Positions 32,991 through 45,313 of a stretch of DNA of 64,000 nucleotides are shown in pieces. The notes under the pieces were generated by a model that ran no database searches, was not told the DNA's origin, and saw only the letters and a list, made by a program, of their open reading frames with translations. The stretch lies in assembly GCA_039602395.1 (NCBI GenBank), contig JBCNJP010000017.1:11992315-12056314 (forward strand), in the 5' to 3' direction. The stretch's first letter is position 1. Each line of letters opens with the position of its first letter. A program made the position numbers and the translations under genes. This DNA comes from Deinandra increscens subsp. villosa. Its lineage: Eukaryota; Streptophyta; Magnoliopsida; Asterales; Asteraceae.

Positions 32991-33710
32991 AAAGAGAGTC
33001 TCGTCTTGTTGGACTTTTGAACTTTTGAACTTCTAAGGAATATGGTTCACTTTAATTTAAATAAAAAAAAAATACAAAGACGATACTCATGTCATTCAAA
33101 TCGTAAATAAGTAGTACAATACCATATACAAAACTAGAATAAAATAATATAAATAATGTTACACGAATGTAAATTTAATCAAACCATAGGGTCTTCAATA
33201 GGTTCTTAATCAACATGTTCTTATAGTCTTCAAAGCTAAAAATAAACAAACGATGGTGACGGTTGAGGCTAAGGATTCATGTTTAACACAGGTCCTTTAA
33301 AATAGAATTTCAGAACTCCACACGAGAACACGTCTGTCTCCTAGGATACAACACCTGAAGCAGTTTGTGCTGTTAGGATTGTCCACGCACCTGAGGTTGC
33401 ACCGAGCTAAGATGTTTAGAAAGAATATGGAAAGATGGAAGTGAAGTTGGAAGATGATCGGAGTAATTAGAGAATGATATATCATATACAATGAGAGTAG
33501 GCGATTAGAACCCTCACGACGACTACACTGGGGTTCCTCAAACCGATGACATCAACGAAGACAGAGCATGGGAAACTGTTAACATGAGCAAATCGAGATT
33601 TAGTTTTGACAAAACTAATTGGATTTCTGCTTAAAAATATTGGAATCGGCGAATGATTCAGTTTATAAACCCTACATTGGTGGAGGTGGATCGGTAGTCA
33701 ACATCGGTCT
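32991..33710. other. AT-rich DNA upstream of the LINE, no gene seen
   Basis: Possible 5' untranslated part of the LINE from about 33500 onward. No protein evidence. Confidence 0.35.
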
Positions 33711-34677
33711 TTGTCAGGAACTTTCCTCCATTGTGCACGTATAAGGATTTGTGGAAGGAATGCATGTAATGGGGGCAAGTTGCAGATGTATTCATTCCTA
33801 ACCGGCTCTCGATATGGTAAGCGTTTTGCTTTCATTCGCTTTTTGAAAGTGTGAGATGTTAGAAAATTGGTTCAAAATTTACGTATGATTTGATGGGGTC
33901 TTATCATCTTTTCGCTGATGAATTGAGGTTCAAAAGGGCGGAGGTTAAAATGAACAATGTTTCTATGGTTAATGGACCGAAGGTGTTTGACATGCCCAAG
34001 GCTAAATCGGGTTACAATACATCAGCTAGGGTTTCCTATGTGCAATTTACGTCAGGTCTTAAACAGAATGGTGATTTGCATAAGTTGAAATTGGTTTGTG
34101 TGATCAAGAAAGAGGAATCAGTTGACATGGAGAATATCTCCTATTCCCTTTTGGTCAAGGTGAGGGATATTCTCTGATTGCCTAAAGTTTTTCTTTTAGG
34201 TCACGGTGAAGGTTTTTCGAATGTGGATTTTCGTTATCTTGGGGGCTTTGGCTTAGGGTGGATTCTATGTCAAAGGAGGAAAGTCAAAAGTTCTTGGACT
34301 GTAAAGCATTGATTTTTTTTCAAGATGTGTGAAAGTGGAATATGGAGTTTTGTATCAATGAGAGGGTGGTTTGGGTTGAGATCAGGGGACTTCAGACTAC
34401 GACTTGGTCGGGGACGGCCTATAGACAGTTGGCTAGTAGATGGGGGGGGGGATGTTTATTTGTGGAGAAGGATAAAGAGGAACCTTTAGCTCTAGATATA
34501 GTTTGCATTCTCACTAAATCGGTTGACAAATTTAATGATAAAATTATGGTTGAGGTATGTGGAAAGAATTATGACGTGTCTATTGTCGAGGTATGGGGAA
34601 AGAATTATGACGTGTCTTATGGCTTGGATGGGCACTTCAAAAAACAAAGTATTTTGATTCTAAAGGAGTTAAAATAA
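33711..34677 (+). pseudogene. LINE (L1-type) ORF1 relic with RRM-like domain
   Basis: ORF1 of plant L1 elements encodes an RNA-binding protein. Here the first frame carries FVRNFPPLCTYKDLWKEC and, after a stop, VADVFIPNR. A frame change leads to YGKRFAFIRF, the typical RRM strand. Downstream, 34342-34677 keeps NERVVWVEIRGL, the strongly conserved block after the RRM in plant LINE ORF1, followed by a duplicated (V/I)VEV(C/W)GKNYDVS segment. Several stops and shifts make it a clear fossil. A run of 10 G lies at about 34441-34450. Confidence 0.75.
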
Positions 34678-34774
34678 ACATATTGATATGGGTTGTTCAC
34701 ATGGAATTGATATGGAGGGATATAAGTAGGATAGATCAAACGTATTGAAGGATGAGTGAGCATGTCGTTTCTCA

Positions 34775-35712
34775 ATGAATATTATGTTACATAATGCTTG
34801 TGGAATCGGTCAGAGAGGAAGATCAAAGGTATTGCTAGTTTACACAAACAATTTTCTATTAAGTTTTTGGCAATTCAAGAAATTCATGTACAGTTTGTTA
34901 AGATTGGGGTGGTTAGATCTCTTTGGGGGTGGTACTTGTGCTAGTTCAAGGGGCAGATCGGTGGGTATTGTGACTATTGGGACTCAGTGTCATTTGAAAG
35001 CCTTGAGACGTTTGTTTTTGACAATCTTTTAATCATGAAGGGTATGTGGATGAAAAGATATATGTTGTTTTATGATCATTGTGTATGATCCTCAAAGTAT
35101 TAGAGCTAATGGGGATCTTTGGAAATTTATTTCTATCTTCGTGAATTTTCATCCGGATGAATATCTCATTTTTGGTGATTTTAATGCTACTAGATGGGAG
35201 TCCGAAAGATTGGTATGTCGTTTAATCAAATTGAAGTGCATGATTTTAATGAGTTTATTGATCTATGTGGTCTTTCTGAGACTAATCCTGGGTGGGATTA
35301 AATTCACTTGTTTAAATGCGAATGGGACTATACAGAGCAAAATTGATCATTTTTTGGTGTCAAATGGAATTAGTGAATGGTTTTTGAATTTGGAAGCTTT
35401 ATTGGTTTCAAAGAAAATTATGGATCATCGTCATATTTTGTTGAGATTTAAATTTGGGGATTTTGGTCCCATCCCATTAAAAATTTTCAACTTTTGGACT
35501 ACGGAACAAGGTTACCAAGACGTGGTTGAGACTGCTTCGAATGATGTTAATGTGAATTCGCGTCATAATCCCTTTATTCAGTTCAAAGAAAAATTGAAGT
35601 TTATTAAATCAAAATCAAAATTTTAGAATGAAATGAGGTTGGATAGCGAATTTGGTATTCAAAAGAGTCTCCTTCATAATCTTGAGGAGATCGAGAGTCT
35701 TACGGAGGTTTA
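34775..35712 (+). pseudogene. LINE endonuclease (AP-endonuclease-like) relic
   Basis: Start of LINE ORF2: MNIMLHNACGIGQRGRSK, then a damaged middle, then the endonuclease body at about 35072-35626 with YLIFGDFNATRWESER (the GDFN catalytic block), SKIDHFLVSN (the ID.FLVS block) and MDHRHILL (the conserved DH near the end of the domain). Frames change at about 35030-35070 and 35215. Coding similarity continues to about 35712 and then stops, before any reverse transcriptase. It appears to be cut by the following LTR-like DNA. Confidence 0.8.
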
Positions 35713-37772
35713 AATAAAACATTTCTGATAAACTTATTTTATATTCAAATGAAACATTCCTGAAAGTTCAAGGTTTAAATGTAAATATTAAAGATTTACT
35801 AAGTAAGCCACGTAACGGCTCGTTTTGACCTAACGACTCGTTACGGGTTGATTATATCAGTTGACGGGCCTTATCGTGTTTGCTCACGGTTTTGGGTACT
35901 TCTTTCTTCCAATCTTCATCCAAATTGTGTTTTTAGCCCGCCATAAGTTTATTTTAGTTACCTTGTTCCCCAAGAACTTCTAGAACCGAATATCCCCTTT
36001 TAATTTGTGAAGATTTGATCAAATTATGGATTTACCATAATTAGTCAACTTTCCAAATTTCAATTTTGTCCAATTCGTAAACCCTAGTTGCCCTCCACTA
36101 TAAATACACATACATCTCACCTCTGGAACGCCTTATCGACCTCTAGCGCCTTTCATTGTCGGATTAGAATCTCTTTATCACGATTTCAAAAGTTAACTGA
36201 TCGAACTTTGACCATCTGGTTTCCCAACCTTCTGTAAACTTTCTAGAGTAAGTTCCTTTACGAAAGTTGTTCGTTTTACCATCTCCTTCAAAACCCTATT
36301 GTTCGAATTGTTCATGAGGGTTTAATAAAAAAGTTGACCATTTGTTTTTGAATATAATTGGAGATTTTACAAATTATCAAATCAAACGCTATGAATCCGA
36401 TTCTTAAACATTCTAAATATTTTAATGATGTTAGTATGATGTTTCTGTAACATCAAAACATGATTTTTATCATAAAGTTTGAATCTTTGACCATAAATCC
36501 ATTAAATCAAGACTTTTCACGCATAAATCTTTAACTGGATGTTTTTGGTAGTGATATAATCATATGAATCTGATATGGACCTTTCATTTACTGAGGCACG
36601 TGTGTTATGAACCATGGTTATAGTCACATATGCAATTATCTGAACTTTTGGCTATTTTTGTAATATATTAAAGTTTAGGGTAGTTCTTGTAATTACAGTG
36701 GACTTTCAACATTTACAGTTATGGACCTGTATTTAAAGAATGTATACATTTGGAGATGCTTTTGACAAGTCATGTACCTAAGGCGTAACGGCCCGTTAAC
36801 ACGAAATGGCTTGTTACGTACTGGTCGACTTTTAGAGATGCTTTTGACAAGTCGTGTACCTAAGGCGTTCAAACTATTATCATCGCGTTAACAAAGTCTA
36901 GTAACATCCCCAATTGCTTATGAGCATAGGAAATTTTAGTCACTTTGTCCTTCTGTTCATTCAGCCTATGTATTACTTTAGTGTGCTCGTCAATAATCAT
37001 TTTCACTACTCTCGGTTGCCTTCCTCTGGGACTCTGAAACGATTATCAAATGAGTATTTATAGCCCATTTTTCATTATTTTTTTAGGGTGTAACATGTAC
37101 TTTATCACAAACACTGTATCAAACTCTATGTACTTTACTCAAACACTAAATGCGACTCTATGCTTGTCTATGTGTGTTCTTGTATGATTAACTTGTGTGG
37201 ATTATTGTTGTGGTTGGACTCATACTCATACTCATACTCTACACGTACTCATTAACACACCGAGCCAAGGTTACAATAATAAATCTATTTGGTTTGACAA
37301 CCCACTTGATTTGACCGGTAATTGGTGTTGGGTAATTGGAAGCCTAATTGTCAAGGGTTTGATTAAGCTCCTATATTACATGATCTATTTCATTGCTCGT
37401 TTATCATGCTATTGGAACTTACACTAACAAATGGATTACATGCTTTATACAAACGCTTTACACATACACTATGCACTAAAACCTATGTTTACTCACCGAC
37501 TCTTTATAGTTGACCTTTTATGTTGTACATGTTACAGGAAATACTAATTGTTATGAAGAACTTGATGTGGAGATTTAGAATTCTCATGGATCTAGTTGAG
37601 ACCTTAATAAAGATTGTCATGTTTGTTTGTGTAATTGGATTATGTGTTGGATTATGTATTTTAAATTATCTATGAAATGGGTTGATTAAAAATTATCACA
37701 ACTTTAATTTAGTGTTGTGTGCATTTGGACCATCCTCGCACCCTGACATATTCCATCGCCGGTTGAGGTATG
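35713..37772 (+). mobile_element. Gypsy-type LTR-like fragment
   Basis: Non-coding, with a promoter-like part (ccactataaatacaca, about 36100) and an end 'gttgaggtatgaca' (37772) resembling Tekay-type LTR ends. Two related blocks with 'cgtaacgg(c)' and 'gacaagtc(a/g)tgtacctaaggcg' (36770-36865) are a short tandem duplication. No target duplication or primer site found; a solo LTR or fragment. Confidence 0.45.
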
Positions 37773-37797
37773 ACAGGATTTAATCCGGCAAGATCAG

Positions 37798-38047
37798 TCA
37801 CATATTAGTTGGTATTTTTGTGGAGCTTCTACGGTTATAGAAACCGGTTACCACGAATAGTTTATACCAAACATCAAGGAGGAGTTCATAGTTGAAGTAC
37901 AATGAATTAGTGTAGTGATTATTTGATCCAGTTGGAAGAAATAGTTCATACTTGAAGAACACCGAATCAATCATGTAAGTGGTGAGATCATGTGACTCAG
38001 ATTCTTTCACAACTAGTTCGGATGTCATCTGATTTCCTATAAAAGAA
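37798..38047 (-). pseudogene. Unrecognised coding-like fragment
   Basis: The minus-strand frame spans 37798-38154, but its first third runs into the copia LTR that starts at 38053, so only about 80 codons can be ancestral. It includes FFKYELFLPTGSN and LYFNYELLLDVWYKL, an internal repeat of the form F-(K/N)-YEL-L. The composition looks like protein rather than chance. I cannot name the family. The LTR inserted into it or beside it. Confidence 0.35.
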
Positions 38048-38052
38048 AATTC

Positions 38053-38569
38053 TGTTGGAAAAAGTATGTGTGAATGAGATGTTAATCTCAAATAATTTTT
38101 TGGTTCAAGTTTAGGAATGTGGTGTATCCTATCCCACATTGGTGGGGGAACCAAAGTTCTTCTAGTTTATAAGGATAACCCTCAAAGCCTTGAATAACTC
38201 ATGTGTCATGTTTTACTCCGGCTTATACCCTCGCGCAGGGGGGGGGGGTGCCGAAAGTGGTTCGATGGGTCAAAGTCCAAGGCGTGCCCGCGCGACCTAC
38301 GGACACGAATGCAGCTTCGGAAACCCGGGTCCGAGAGAAGCAGATTTTTACTCGTTTTTGATCATGGTCTAGAAAATTCTAGATCAGCCTTTTGGTGTGA
38401 CTTAGACTATTCGCATCCTAAAACCGACTAATTATGATCGTTAATTAACGATCATAATGAAGAACCTTTAAGACAATAATAATTGCAACCTTTGGTGTGT
38501 AGAACTCTTCATGTATATATATACATGAAGAGATTTTCGTGAATGGTTACACCATATGCTCCATACACA
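38053..38569 (+). mobile_element. Truncated 5' LTR of the copia element
   Basis: Nearly identical to the first 517 bases of the 3' LTR, diverging at 'ccatacaca'. It includes a G-run (about 9-10 G at 38239, longer in the other copy) and the inverted pair 'cttcatgtatatatatacatgaag' region. Confidence 0.9.
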
Positions 38570-38739
38570 TATGACTAAGTGGAGTACATAATAGTCATAA
38601 GGATGTGTTCACCTTGGAAAGACTATAATGTGGTCACAAAGGGTACTTATTGCAAGATCAAGATTATAAATCTTGGATGCAAATTATCTTGGTTGGTTTG
38701 ATGAATTGTGGGAACCATCTAGTTTATGATAACTGAGTG

Positions 38740-39696
38740 GTTGGCATCCCAGGGAAAGATCCGCTAGCTCCCATGCAGATGATATGCTCATTGATGTAAG
38801 TAATGTCAGGACGTCTTGGATGTAAGATTTGACATGAAAGACATGGGAATGACAAATGTGGTTTTGGAAATTCAAAAATACATGAACTAAAAGTGGACTT
38901 GTTTAAAGTCAAACCCACTATGTGGACTAAAATTCTTGAGAAGTTATGGGAATGGCAAATAGTTTTTGCAAATGGTTTTTGCAATGACTCTAATGTGGCT
39001 AGAACTACAAACTGACACGCGTCAGCATCTAGCTAAGAATAGAGGAGAGCTTGTTTGGAGTACTCAAGAATTATTGGCAGTCTGATATATCTGATGAGTT
39101 GTACTAGACCAGACTTAGTATACGCTGTAAGCAAGCTAAGTAGATACACGAGTAATCCAAGTTCAACTCATTGGAGTTGTGTGATTAGGTTACTTAAGTA
39201 CCTAAGGTACACAAAGGAACACGGGTTGCACTATAACAGATATCCAACAGTGATTCAAGGACATTGTGATCCAAGTTGGATACTGATACGATATCTGATA
39301 CGATACTTGATACGAATGATTCCAGAGCAACGAGTGAATATGTATTCACACTTGGAAGTGCAACCATATCGTGGAAATTTTCAAAACAAAAGGTTATTGT
39401 AGATCCACGATGGAAGCAGAATTCATCGCTTTAGATAAAGCTGGTGAAGAGGCAGAATGGCTACGTCTATTGAGGATATACCAAGATGGCCTAAGCCGGC
39501 AACGGCCATATGTAGACATTGTGATAGCCAATCGGCAATTGGCAGAGCTCATAGCACAATGTATAATGGTAAGAATAGACATATAAGACGTAGACATAAT
39601 ACGGTACGACAACTAATCTCTACTGAAATTATCACTGTTGACTATGTGAAGTCAAAGGATAATATTGCGGATCCGCTGACAAAAAGGCCTAAGTAG
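38740..39696 (+). pseudogene. copia reverse transcriptase/RNase H relic
   Basis: Visible pieces in changing frames: HADDMLI at about 38774 (the YVDD catalytic box region) with FDMKDMG downstream; YSRIIGSLIYLMSCTRPDL (39059 on) and VSKLSRYTSNPSSTHW, the end of the reverse transcriptase; STMEAEFIALDKAGEEAEWL (about 39400), the start of RNase H; and HCDSQSAIGRAH with NGKNRHIRRRHN, VDYVKSKDNIADPLTKRPK and stop (39696). The short tandem 'atacgatatctgatacgatac' near 39285 expands the middle. Multiple frame breaks; not functional. Confidence 0.88.
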
Positions 39697-40334
39697 AGAG
39701 TTAGTCCGGACGTCGTCCATGGGAATGGGACTGAAGCCCTTGAAAGATTAAAGTTCATATGAAGGAAAACCTAACTCAGTTGACTGGAGATCCCAAGATC
39801 TGAGTTCAATAGGACAACCTAATTGTATGAACTAGTGAGGTCACTGTGGGGGGAAGAATTGATAACTCCACGCACTTTAAGAAGGGGATGTTTAATTGGA
39901 ATCAATACATCTCCTAGTCCATTCCTAAAAGTGACAAGTACGAGGTTAAGCCTATGGCTTTTAATGATTCAGCTGAGGCAGCCACACGTGGTGAATCACC
40001 TATGTGAGAGAGAGTGGGGTCGCTTCGAAGGGTATTGAGAGGGGGCACAATACCTAAGAGCTCTCGCAGAACCAGGCTAATGTTCATGACCATAACGAAC
40101 ATAACTATGAGGACTTGATATTGTCAAGGAGAGTCTTGTGTGAAGCACATTGTCGCCTACACAAACGGCAGACGAGTTCAAAGGCATCACCGCCTACTCA
40201 GAGCCAGTAGACTAAGTGTGTTTCATGAGCGAAGGTTCAAAGGGTAACACCTACCTATCGTATGCAAGATTCAACTGTTGAAACTTAATCGGAATCTGTT
40301 GCTTATGAGATCAACCTCCATTCATGTGGGGGAT
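39697..40334 (+). other. Copia 3' internal region with purine tract
   Basis: Non-coding sequence between the end of RNase H and the 3' LTR. The small frame at 39823-40038 is not supported by motifs. Purine tract at about 40325-40333. Confidence 0.6.
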
Positions 40335-41178
40335 TGTTGGAAAAAGTGTGTGTGAATGAGATGTTAATCTCAAATAATTTTTTGGTTCAAGTTTAGGAAT
40401 GTGGTGTATCCTATCCCACATTGGTGGGGGAACCAAAGTTCTTCTAGTTTATAAGGATAACCCTCAAAGCCTTGAATAACTCATGTGTCATGTTTTACTC
40501 CGGCTTATACCCTCGCGCAGGGGGGGGGGGGTGCAGAAAGTGGTTCGATGGGTCAAAGTCCAAGGCGTGCCCGCGCGACCTACGGACACGAATGCAGCTT
40601 CGGAAACCCGGGTCCGAGAGAAGCAGATTTTTACTCGTTTTTGATCATGGTCTAGAAAATTCTAGATCAGCCTTTTAGTGTGACTTAGACTCTTCGCATC
40701 CTAAAACCGACTAATTATGATCGTTAATTAACGATCATAATGAAGAACCTTTAAGACAATAATAATTGCAACCTTTGGTGTGTAGAACTCTTCATGTATA
40801 TATATACATGAAGAGATTTTCGTGAATGGTTACACCATATGCTCCATACACACATCATTCGCTTTTGCTGATCACAGTTGCTGCTGCAACATTCCGTTCT
40901 CGTTTCAGGCAAGGATCATAGTCCGGCAGTACACGCTGCTTTGAACCGGTGTACACTGGGAACAGACGGCGAATTTGTTTAAGGGAATTGTGTCAAACAC
41001 AAGCCCGGTTCCTTCGTTTTCTTGTCTTCTACTTTCAGGGATCGTTCCTGCCATCAGTTCGTCATCCGGTTTACCACGCCTTTGATTCGGTTAGATCGTC
41101 AGTTTATTTTGTATTCTTATTGTATGCTTCTAATTGTGTGACGATTAGTCATAATCGTTTTACGCATAAATTCCAACA
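40335..41178 (+). mobile_element. 3' LTR of the copia element, 844 bp
   Basis: TGTTGGAAAAAG...AATTCCAACA with inverted 8-bp ends. A 12-G run at about 40520 is longer than in the 5' copy. Followed by AATTC. Confidence 0.9.
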
Positions 41179-41183
41179 AATTC

Positions 41184-41641
41184 GGAGTTCTCTTCTTTCT
41201 GATCGGAGTACACAACGAAAATCACCAAGAAAAAAGATTTTATTGAGACTTAGTGGTGTTGTGCGTATGACAAGGAAAAAAAGAAGGGATCAATCAAAAA
41301 AGAAAAGGAGTTGTAATCATGAGTACAAAAAGGAGTAGCGTTGTGATCAAAAGAATTCGAGAGAAGGTAGGTTGTCTTTTTTGGTGCTTGATGGACCACT
41401 ATATATGTATGGTGAAAAATGTGATAAAAACATGATGAGTATGAAGATTGTGATAGTGATTTTCATGATGATTATAAATGTGACGGCGATGTCGCGATCG
41501 AGTGCACCGGCTAAAAGTAATGGTTTATGTGGCTGAGGGATGGAGAGAAATAATGAATACGAGTTTAGCGATTCAAGGATCAAAGTGGAAGAAAGAGGGT
41601 CATGCTAGGAATTTAAGATCTTGGTGTTACAAAATTAAGAA
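41184..41641. other. Unassigned DNA between elements
   Basis: A lysine-rich open frame (to 41338) and an opposite-strand frame (41347-41583) show no motif. May be an internal part of another retrotransposon interrupted by the PIF insertion. Confidence 0.35.
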
Positions 41642-42808
41642 TAAGGTCGTGTTTGACGTGCCATAAGCTAACTTATAAGCTAGATTTTTGACGTTATCAA
41701 ACGGGTCTTTTTAGCTTTTTTTAAAAGTTACGTTTGGTAACGTCAAAAAAAACTAGCTTATAAGCTAGCTTTTGAAAAGCTAGTTGGAGTAGCGTTTTAA
41801 CTAGCTTTTATAATAATTACAAATTTTAACCTTATAAATAAATAAACTAATTTAGTTAAATAAATAACTTATATATTAACTAATGCTCTATACAAATAAA
41901 AATTAGTTAAACTATAAAATGTTACTCTTGTTTGTGCAGCATCGAGAATCCAGAACAAATAAATAATAAATGGGCCTTGGGCCATGGATCAAGCTTCTTG
42001 GCTACTTGCGGCCAAGAATAAAAGAAGGGTTCACGTGAAGACATTACGGAGTAAGAAGAGAGGGCGACAGACATTACCAAGCTTCTTGGCTACTTGCTGT
42101 GCAATGTAAACTTTTTATATTCTAAGTTCTATTACACTTGCACGTATTGAATATTTATTCGATTGATACTAGTGATGAATCTTTTAGTAACACTATTTGA
42201 CTTATTTGTCATTATGTTTGGCTAAATCTTCTTTGATCATCCCGTATGCAGGGGCGGAACTAGACAAATATTTAAGAAGTAGTACAATTTTTTTTTCTCG
42301 AACACTGATGTATAAGAAAAAAATTATGATTTCATTAGATGAGTACAAAGTAACGCAAATGTTTTATATTTTAAAATATTAACCTTTTCGGTTACCCATT
42401 TTTCGAAAACACTCCATCACTCGTTCGGTCTTAACATCCATAAGAAGTATCTAACTCCAATCAAGCAAATGAGCAATTGAACTATTGAAGTAGTTCTCAC
42501 TTCTACGGCAGAAAAAAATAAATGCATTAATCCATTAATGCAATCAAGTGATCAACAAATAAACAATTGAATGTGTGGATAAAAGTTGATCTAGTATAAA
42601 AATAAATAAATCATACGATGGTAATTGAGAATGGATAAATTTCATACCTTACTAGCTACTAAGCTTCCAAATTTTAAGCCACAAATAACAAATGCCCAGT
42701 TCGTAAATTGATTACTCAAGAATACCCAATCTCAATTTACTCAAGAACACCCAATCTCTCTATCGTAAGAGTTCAAAACATAATCTCAGGAAAGAAAAAA
42801 AAAATTAA

Positions 42809-43326
42809 GGGGCCGTTTGGTTGTGGAAAATGTTTTCTAGTTTTTCATTTCTAGTTTTCTAGAAAATGAAATGAGTTTTCCATCTCTAAAAAACACATGA
42901 AAATTTTTGAAAACGCGTTCAAATTTGAAAGATAGAATTTTCATTTTCAAAATTAGAAAACTAGAAAACATGTTCAAATCAACTGTTTTCTATCTCTACA
43001 TTTCATTAGATTTCCGTCGACGATGCGGTGGAGCAGACGGCGACGGAGGTAACGGAGGAGAGGTCGAGCGGTTGTGCGTATAAACCCTAGAAAATGAACG
43101 CCCATTTTCTTTTGTATATATTTGGAAAACGAAAATAGAAAAAAGAAAACAGAAAACAGTAAAAAAGATGTTTTCCATTTTTAGTTAAAATTTAGAAAAC
43201 ACTATTTTCTGTTTTCCTAGAAAACGTTTTCTAAAAAATACAATTTGAACGCGTTTTCTGTTTTCCTTGTTTTCTTGGAAAACAGAAATGGAAAACACCC
43301 CCTGTTTTCCACAACTAAACGCGCCC
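42809..43326. mobile_element. Tourist-like (PIF/Harbinger) MITE, 518 bp, nested in the hAT element
   Basis: Inverted ends GGGGCCGTTTGGTTGTGG / GGGCGCGTTTAGTTGTGG with TAA duplication at 42806-42808 and 43327-43329. The subterminal parts are long imperfect inverted repeats of tttctagaaaac-type words. The minus-strand frame at 42996-43178 falls in the loop and has no motif. Confidence 0.85.
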
Positions 43327-43519
43327 TAAGCTTCCAAATTCTGAATTGTCCGTCCCTCGCGCTTCACGTGTAATTAGGGGGAAAAGGAATTGGGAAATGG
43401 AATTAAGTTGTGTAAGTGGAAGGCTGGAAGGTCTATTAGGGGGAAATGGTAAATCAATGGAATTGGGAATTTAAAGAGTCTCCCAAAAACAGTGACATCG
43501 AAAAAAAGGGTAAAAAATT

Positions 43520-43586
43520 GATTCTATCAGGGATCGAACGGGCAACCATATGCTTTGAAGTAAGAAGCCTTACCAACGCGGCACAG
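43520..43586 (-). repeat. tRNA-like A/B-box stretch
   Basis: The minus strand reads tgccgcgttggtaaggc (A-box-like) and, about 35 bases later, gttcgatccct (B-box-like). A clover-leaf acceptor stem cannot be completed, so it is not a tRNA gene. More likely a tRNA-derived or SINE relic carried by the hAT element. Confidence 0.4.
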
Positions 43587-44035
43587 GTACAATTCGTTTA
43601 TATTTTTAACAAAGATTAATTTAAAGGGGTAGCACAAGTGCATAAAATAAAAAAAACTTAAAAAATTAATTTTTTTTCCACTTCGTATACGAGTTTAAGG
43701 GGTAGCCCGTGCTACCCCTAGACCCAATAAAGGTCCGCCCCTGCCCGTATGTAAGAATTTTGGACCATGCGAGCATAACGCAGCTAACCATATTATCTTG
43801 CGTAAACCGATTTATGTTTATTAGGTTAATATTTGAAAAAGTAATTGATCTACCATAGTGAATTAATGAATGAAAGAAATCCTAATACGACCCTCACTTA
43901 TAAATTTCTGGTTCTGTCACTGTGATATATTGAATGTTCAATTTGGTTTGTTTCTGGTTGGCTTGTGTATTTGTTTCTGGTTGACTTGACTGTTGGTTTT
44001 TATAAATAAAAAAAATCTATCTTTTTACAAGAAAC

Positions 44036-45108
44036 ATGCCTCCCATGAAAGACAACGAAGAATGGATAACTTGGACCAACGAGAATACCGTAATGTTTTG
44101 TGATGTTGTCATTAACTACATTACAAAGAATGGACGTACTCAACTCATTAAATGTAAAGACCTAGAAGAGCTGTTTATGAATACGTTTGGTAAACGAGTT
44201 CCATTTAAAAGCCTAAAGAACAAATATGACAACATGAAGAAAGATTGGCGCCTTTGGAAATTTTTAAAAATGGGAGAAACCGGTTTAGGTTGGAATCTAA
44301 CAACCGGAAGGCTAGATTGTTCAAATGATTGGTGAGAAAGAAAACTGAAGGTATGACTCGTATATTTTAATTCGTATTAGTGGTTGTTGTTATGGTATTA
44401 TAGTGACATAATAATTTATTTTGTAGGAGAAACCTGAATCGAAGAAGTTTCGAAATAAAGGAGTTTGCCCACAAGTAGAAGAAAAATTAGATCATTTATT
44501 TGGTGATGTTGTGGCAGCAGGAGTGAGTTGTATAGCTCCCTCATTAAATCCAGAGTTTGTTGATGCATCAAGTGATGATGTGGATCAGATTCCAGATTTG
44601 ACTGAAGAGACTTATCGTGAATATTCTCATTATTCTCGAATTGTGGATCTAGATGATCAAGAAGGAGTAAATAATCAAGAAGGTTTAGATAATCAGGAAC
44701 ATTCTTTTTTGCATAATTTTGCTGAAGAGGTTACTCGTAACCCCTCTATAAACTAATGTTCCTAAACATAGTAATAATAGTGTGAAGCGTAAAAGAAGGG
44801 AGTCTGCAGGTAGTGCTTTAATGAGGGAACATTTAAATAAGGTTCGTGATCTCCATTCTGATATGTTGAGTATGATCGGGCATAATGCGAACACCAAAAA
44901 TGACGACATAGGAACTACTATTTCTCAAGTAATGGATATTATGAATCACATGATTGAAAATGGTGATGTTCGTGTTGGAGAGGAAATTTTGTGTCATGCG
45001 CTGGTTACGTTTCGGGATCCCAATATTAAATAAATATTCTGTAGTATTCCAAGTGATGATAGTAGAATGGCTTGGTTGAAGTACGCTCATTCGAAAAACA
45101 TTGTTTGA
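44036..45108 (+). pseudogene. PIF/Harbinger ORF1, Myb/SANT-like DNA-binding protein (broken)
   Basis: ORF1 protein helps the transposase reach DNA. The first exon has the trihelix/Myb-like pattern W-T-(N)E...FCDVVINYITKNGRT...FKSLKNKYDNMKKDWRLWKF. An intron 44351-44426 (gtatg...ttgtag) joins to EKPESKKFRNKG, a family-typical sequence. A TGA at 44333-44335 occupies a position where many relatives have tryptophan (TGG). A frame shift lies near 44745 (the downstream frame carries SVKRKRRESAG), and a TAA at 45031 precedes the conserved end MAWLKYAHS. Three defects make it inactive as read. Confidence 0.8.
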
Positions 45109-45313
45109 AGAATTTTATTTGATTTAAACATGTTCTTAGTTAATAATTGTTTTCATAAACTTATTGATGTTAGTACGTAAATGTTTGTTTATGTTTTGAC
45201 AATGCTATTGTTATTTACTAGCAATGTTTTACATTCAAGTTGAGATTAATCGTTGTAATTTCTCTTAAATTAATTTTTTATTTTTATTTGTAATGCTTAT
45301 ATTGCAGCTTGAA

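Larger units (their letters stand above)
38053..41178 (+). mobile_element. Ty1/copia element, internally deleted
   Basis: TGTTGGAA...TTCCAACA termini and a 5-bp target duplication AATTC (38048-38052 and 41179-41183). The left LTR is cut short at about 38569 and joins directly to reverse-transcriptase sequence, so gag, protease and integrase are missing. The 3' LTR (40335-41178) is complete at 844 bp. A purine tract 'catgtgggggat' precedes it. Confidence 0.9.
42249..43743. mobile_element. hAT element (no intact gene) nested in the PIF element
   Basis: Ends CAGGGGCGGAACTAG and, inverted, CAGGGGCGGACC, with an exact 8-bp duplication CCCGTATG at 42241-42248 and 43744-43751. The family is shared with the 144-bp MITE at 31883. 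It contains a further nested MITE and a tRNA-like stretch near its right end. No transposase domain seen. Confidence 0.9.

Noticed and set aside
43520..43586. A functional tRNA gene
   Set aside because: A and B boxes are present but no acceptor stem or full clover-leaf can be formed.
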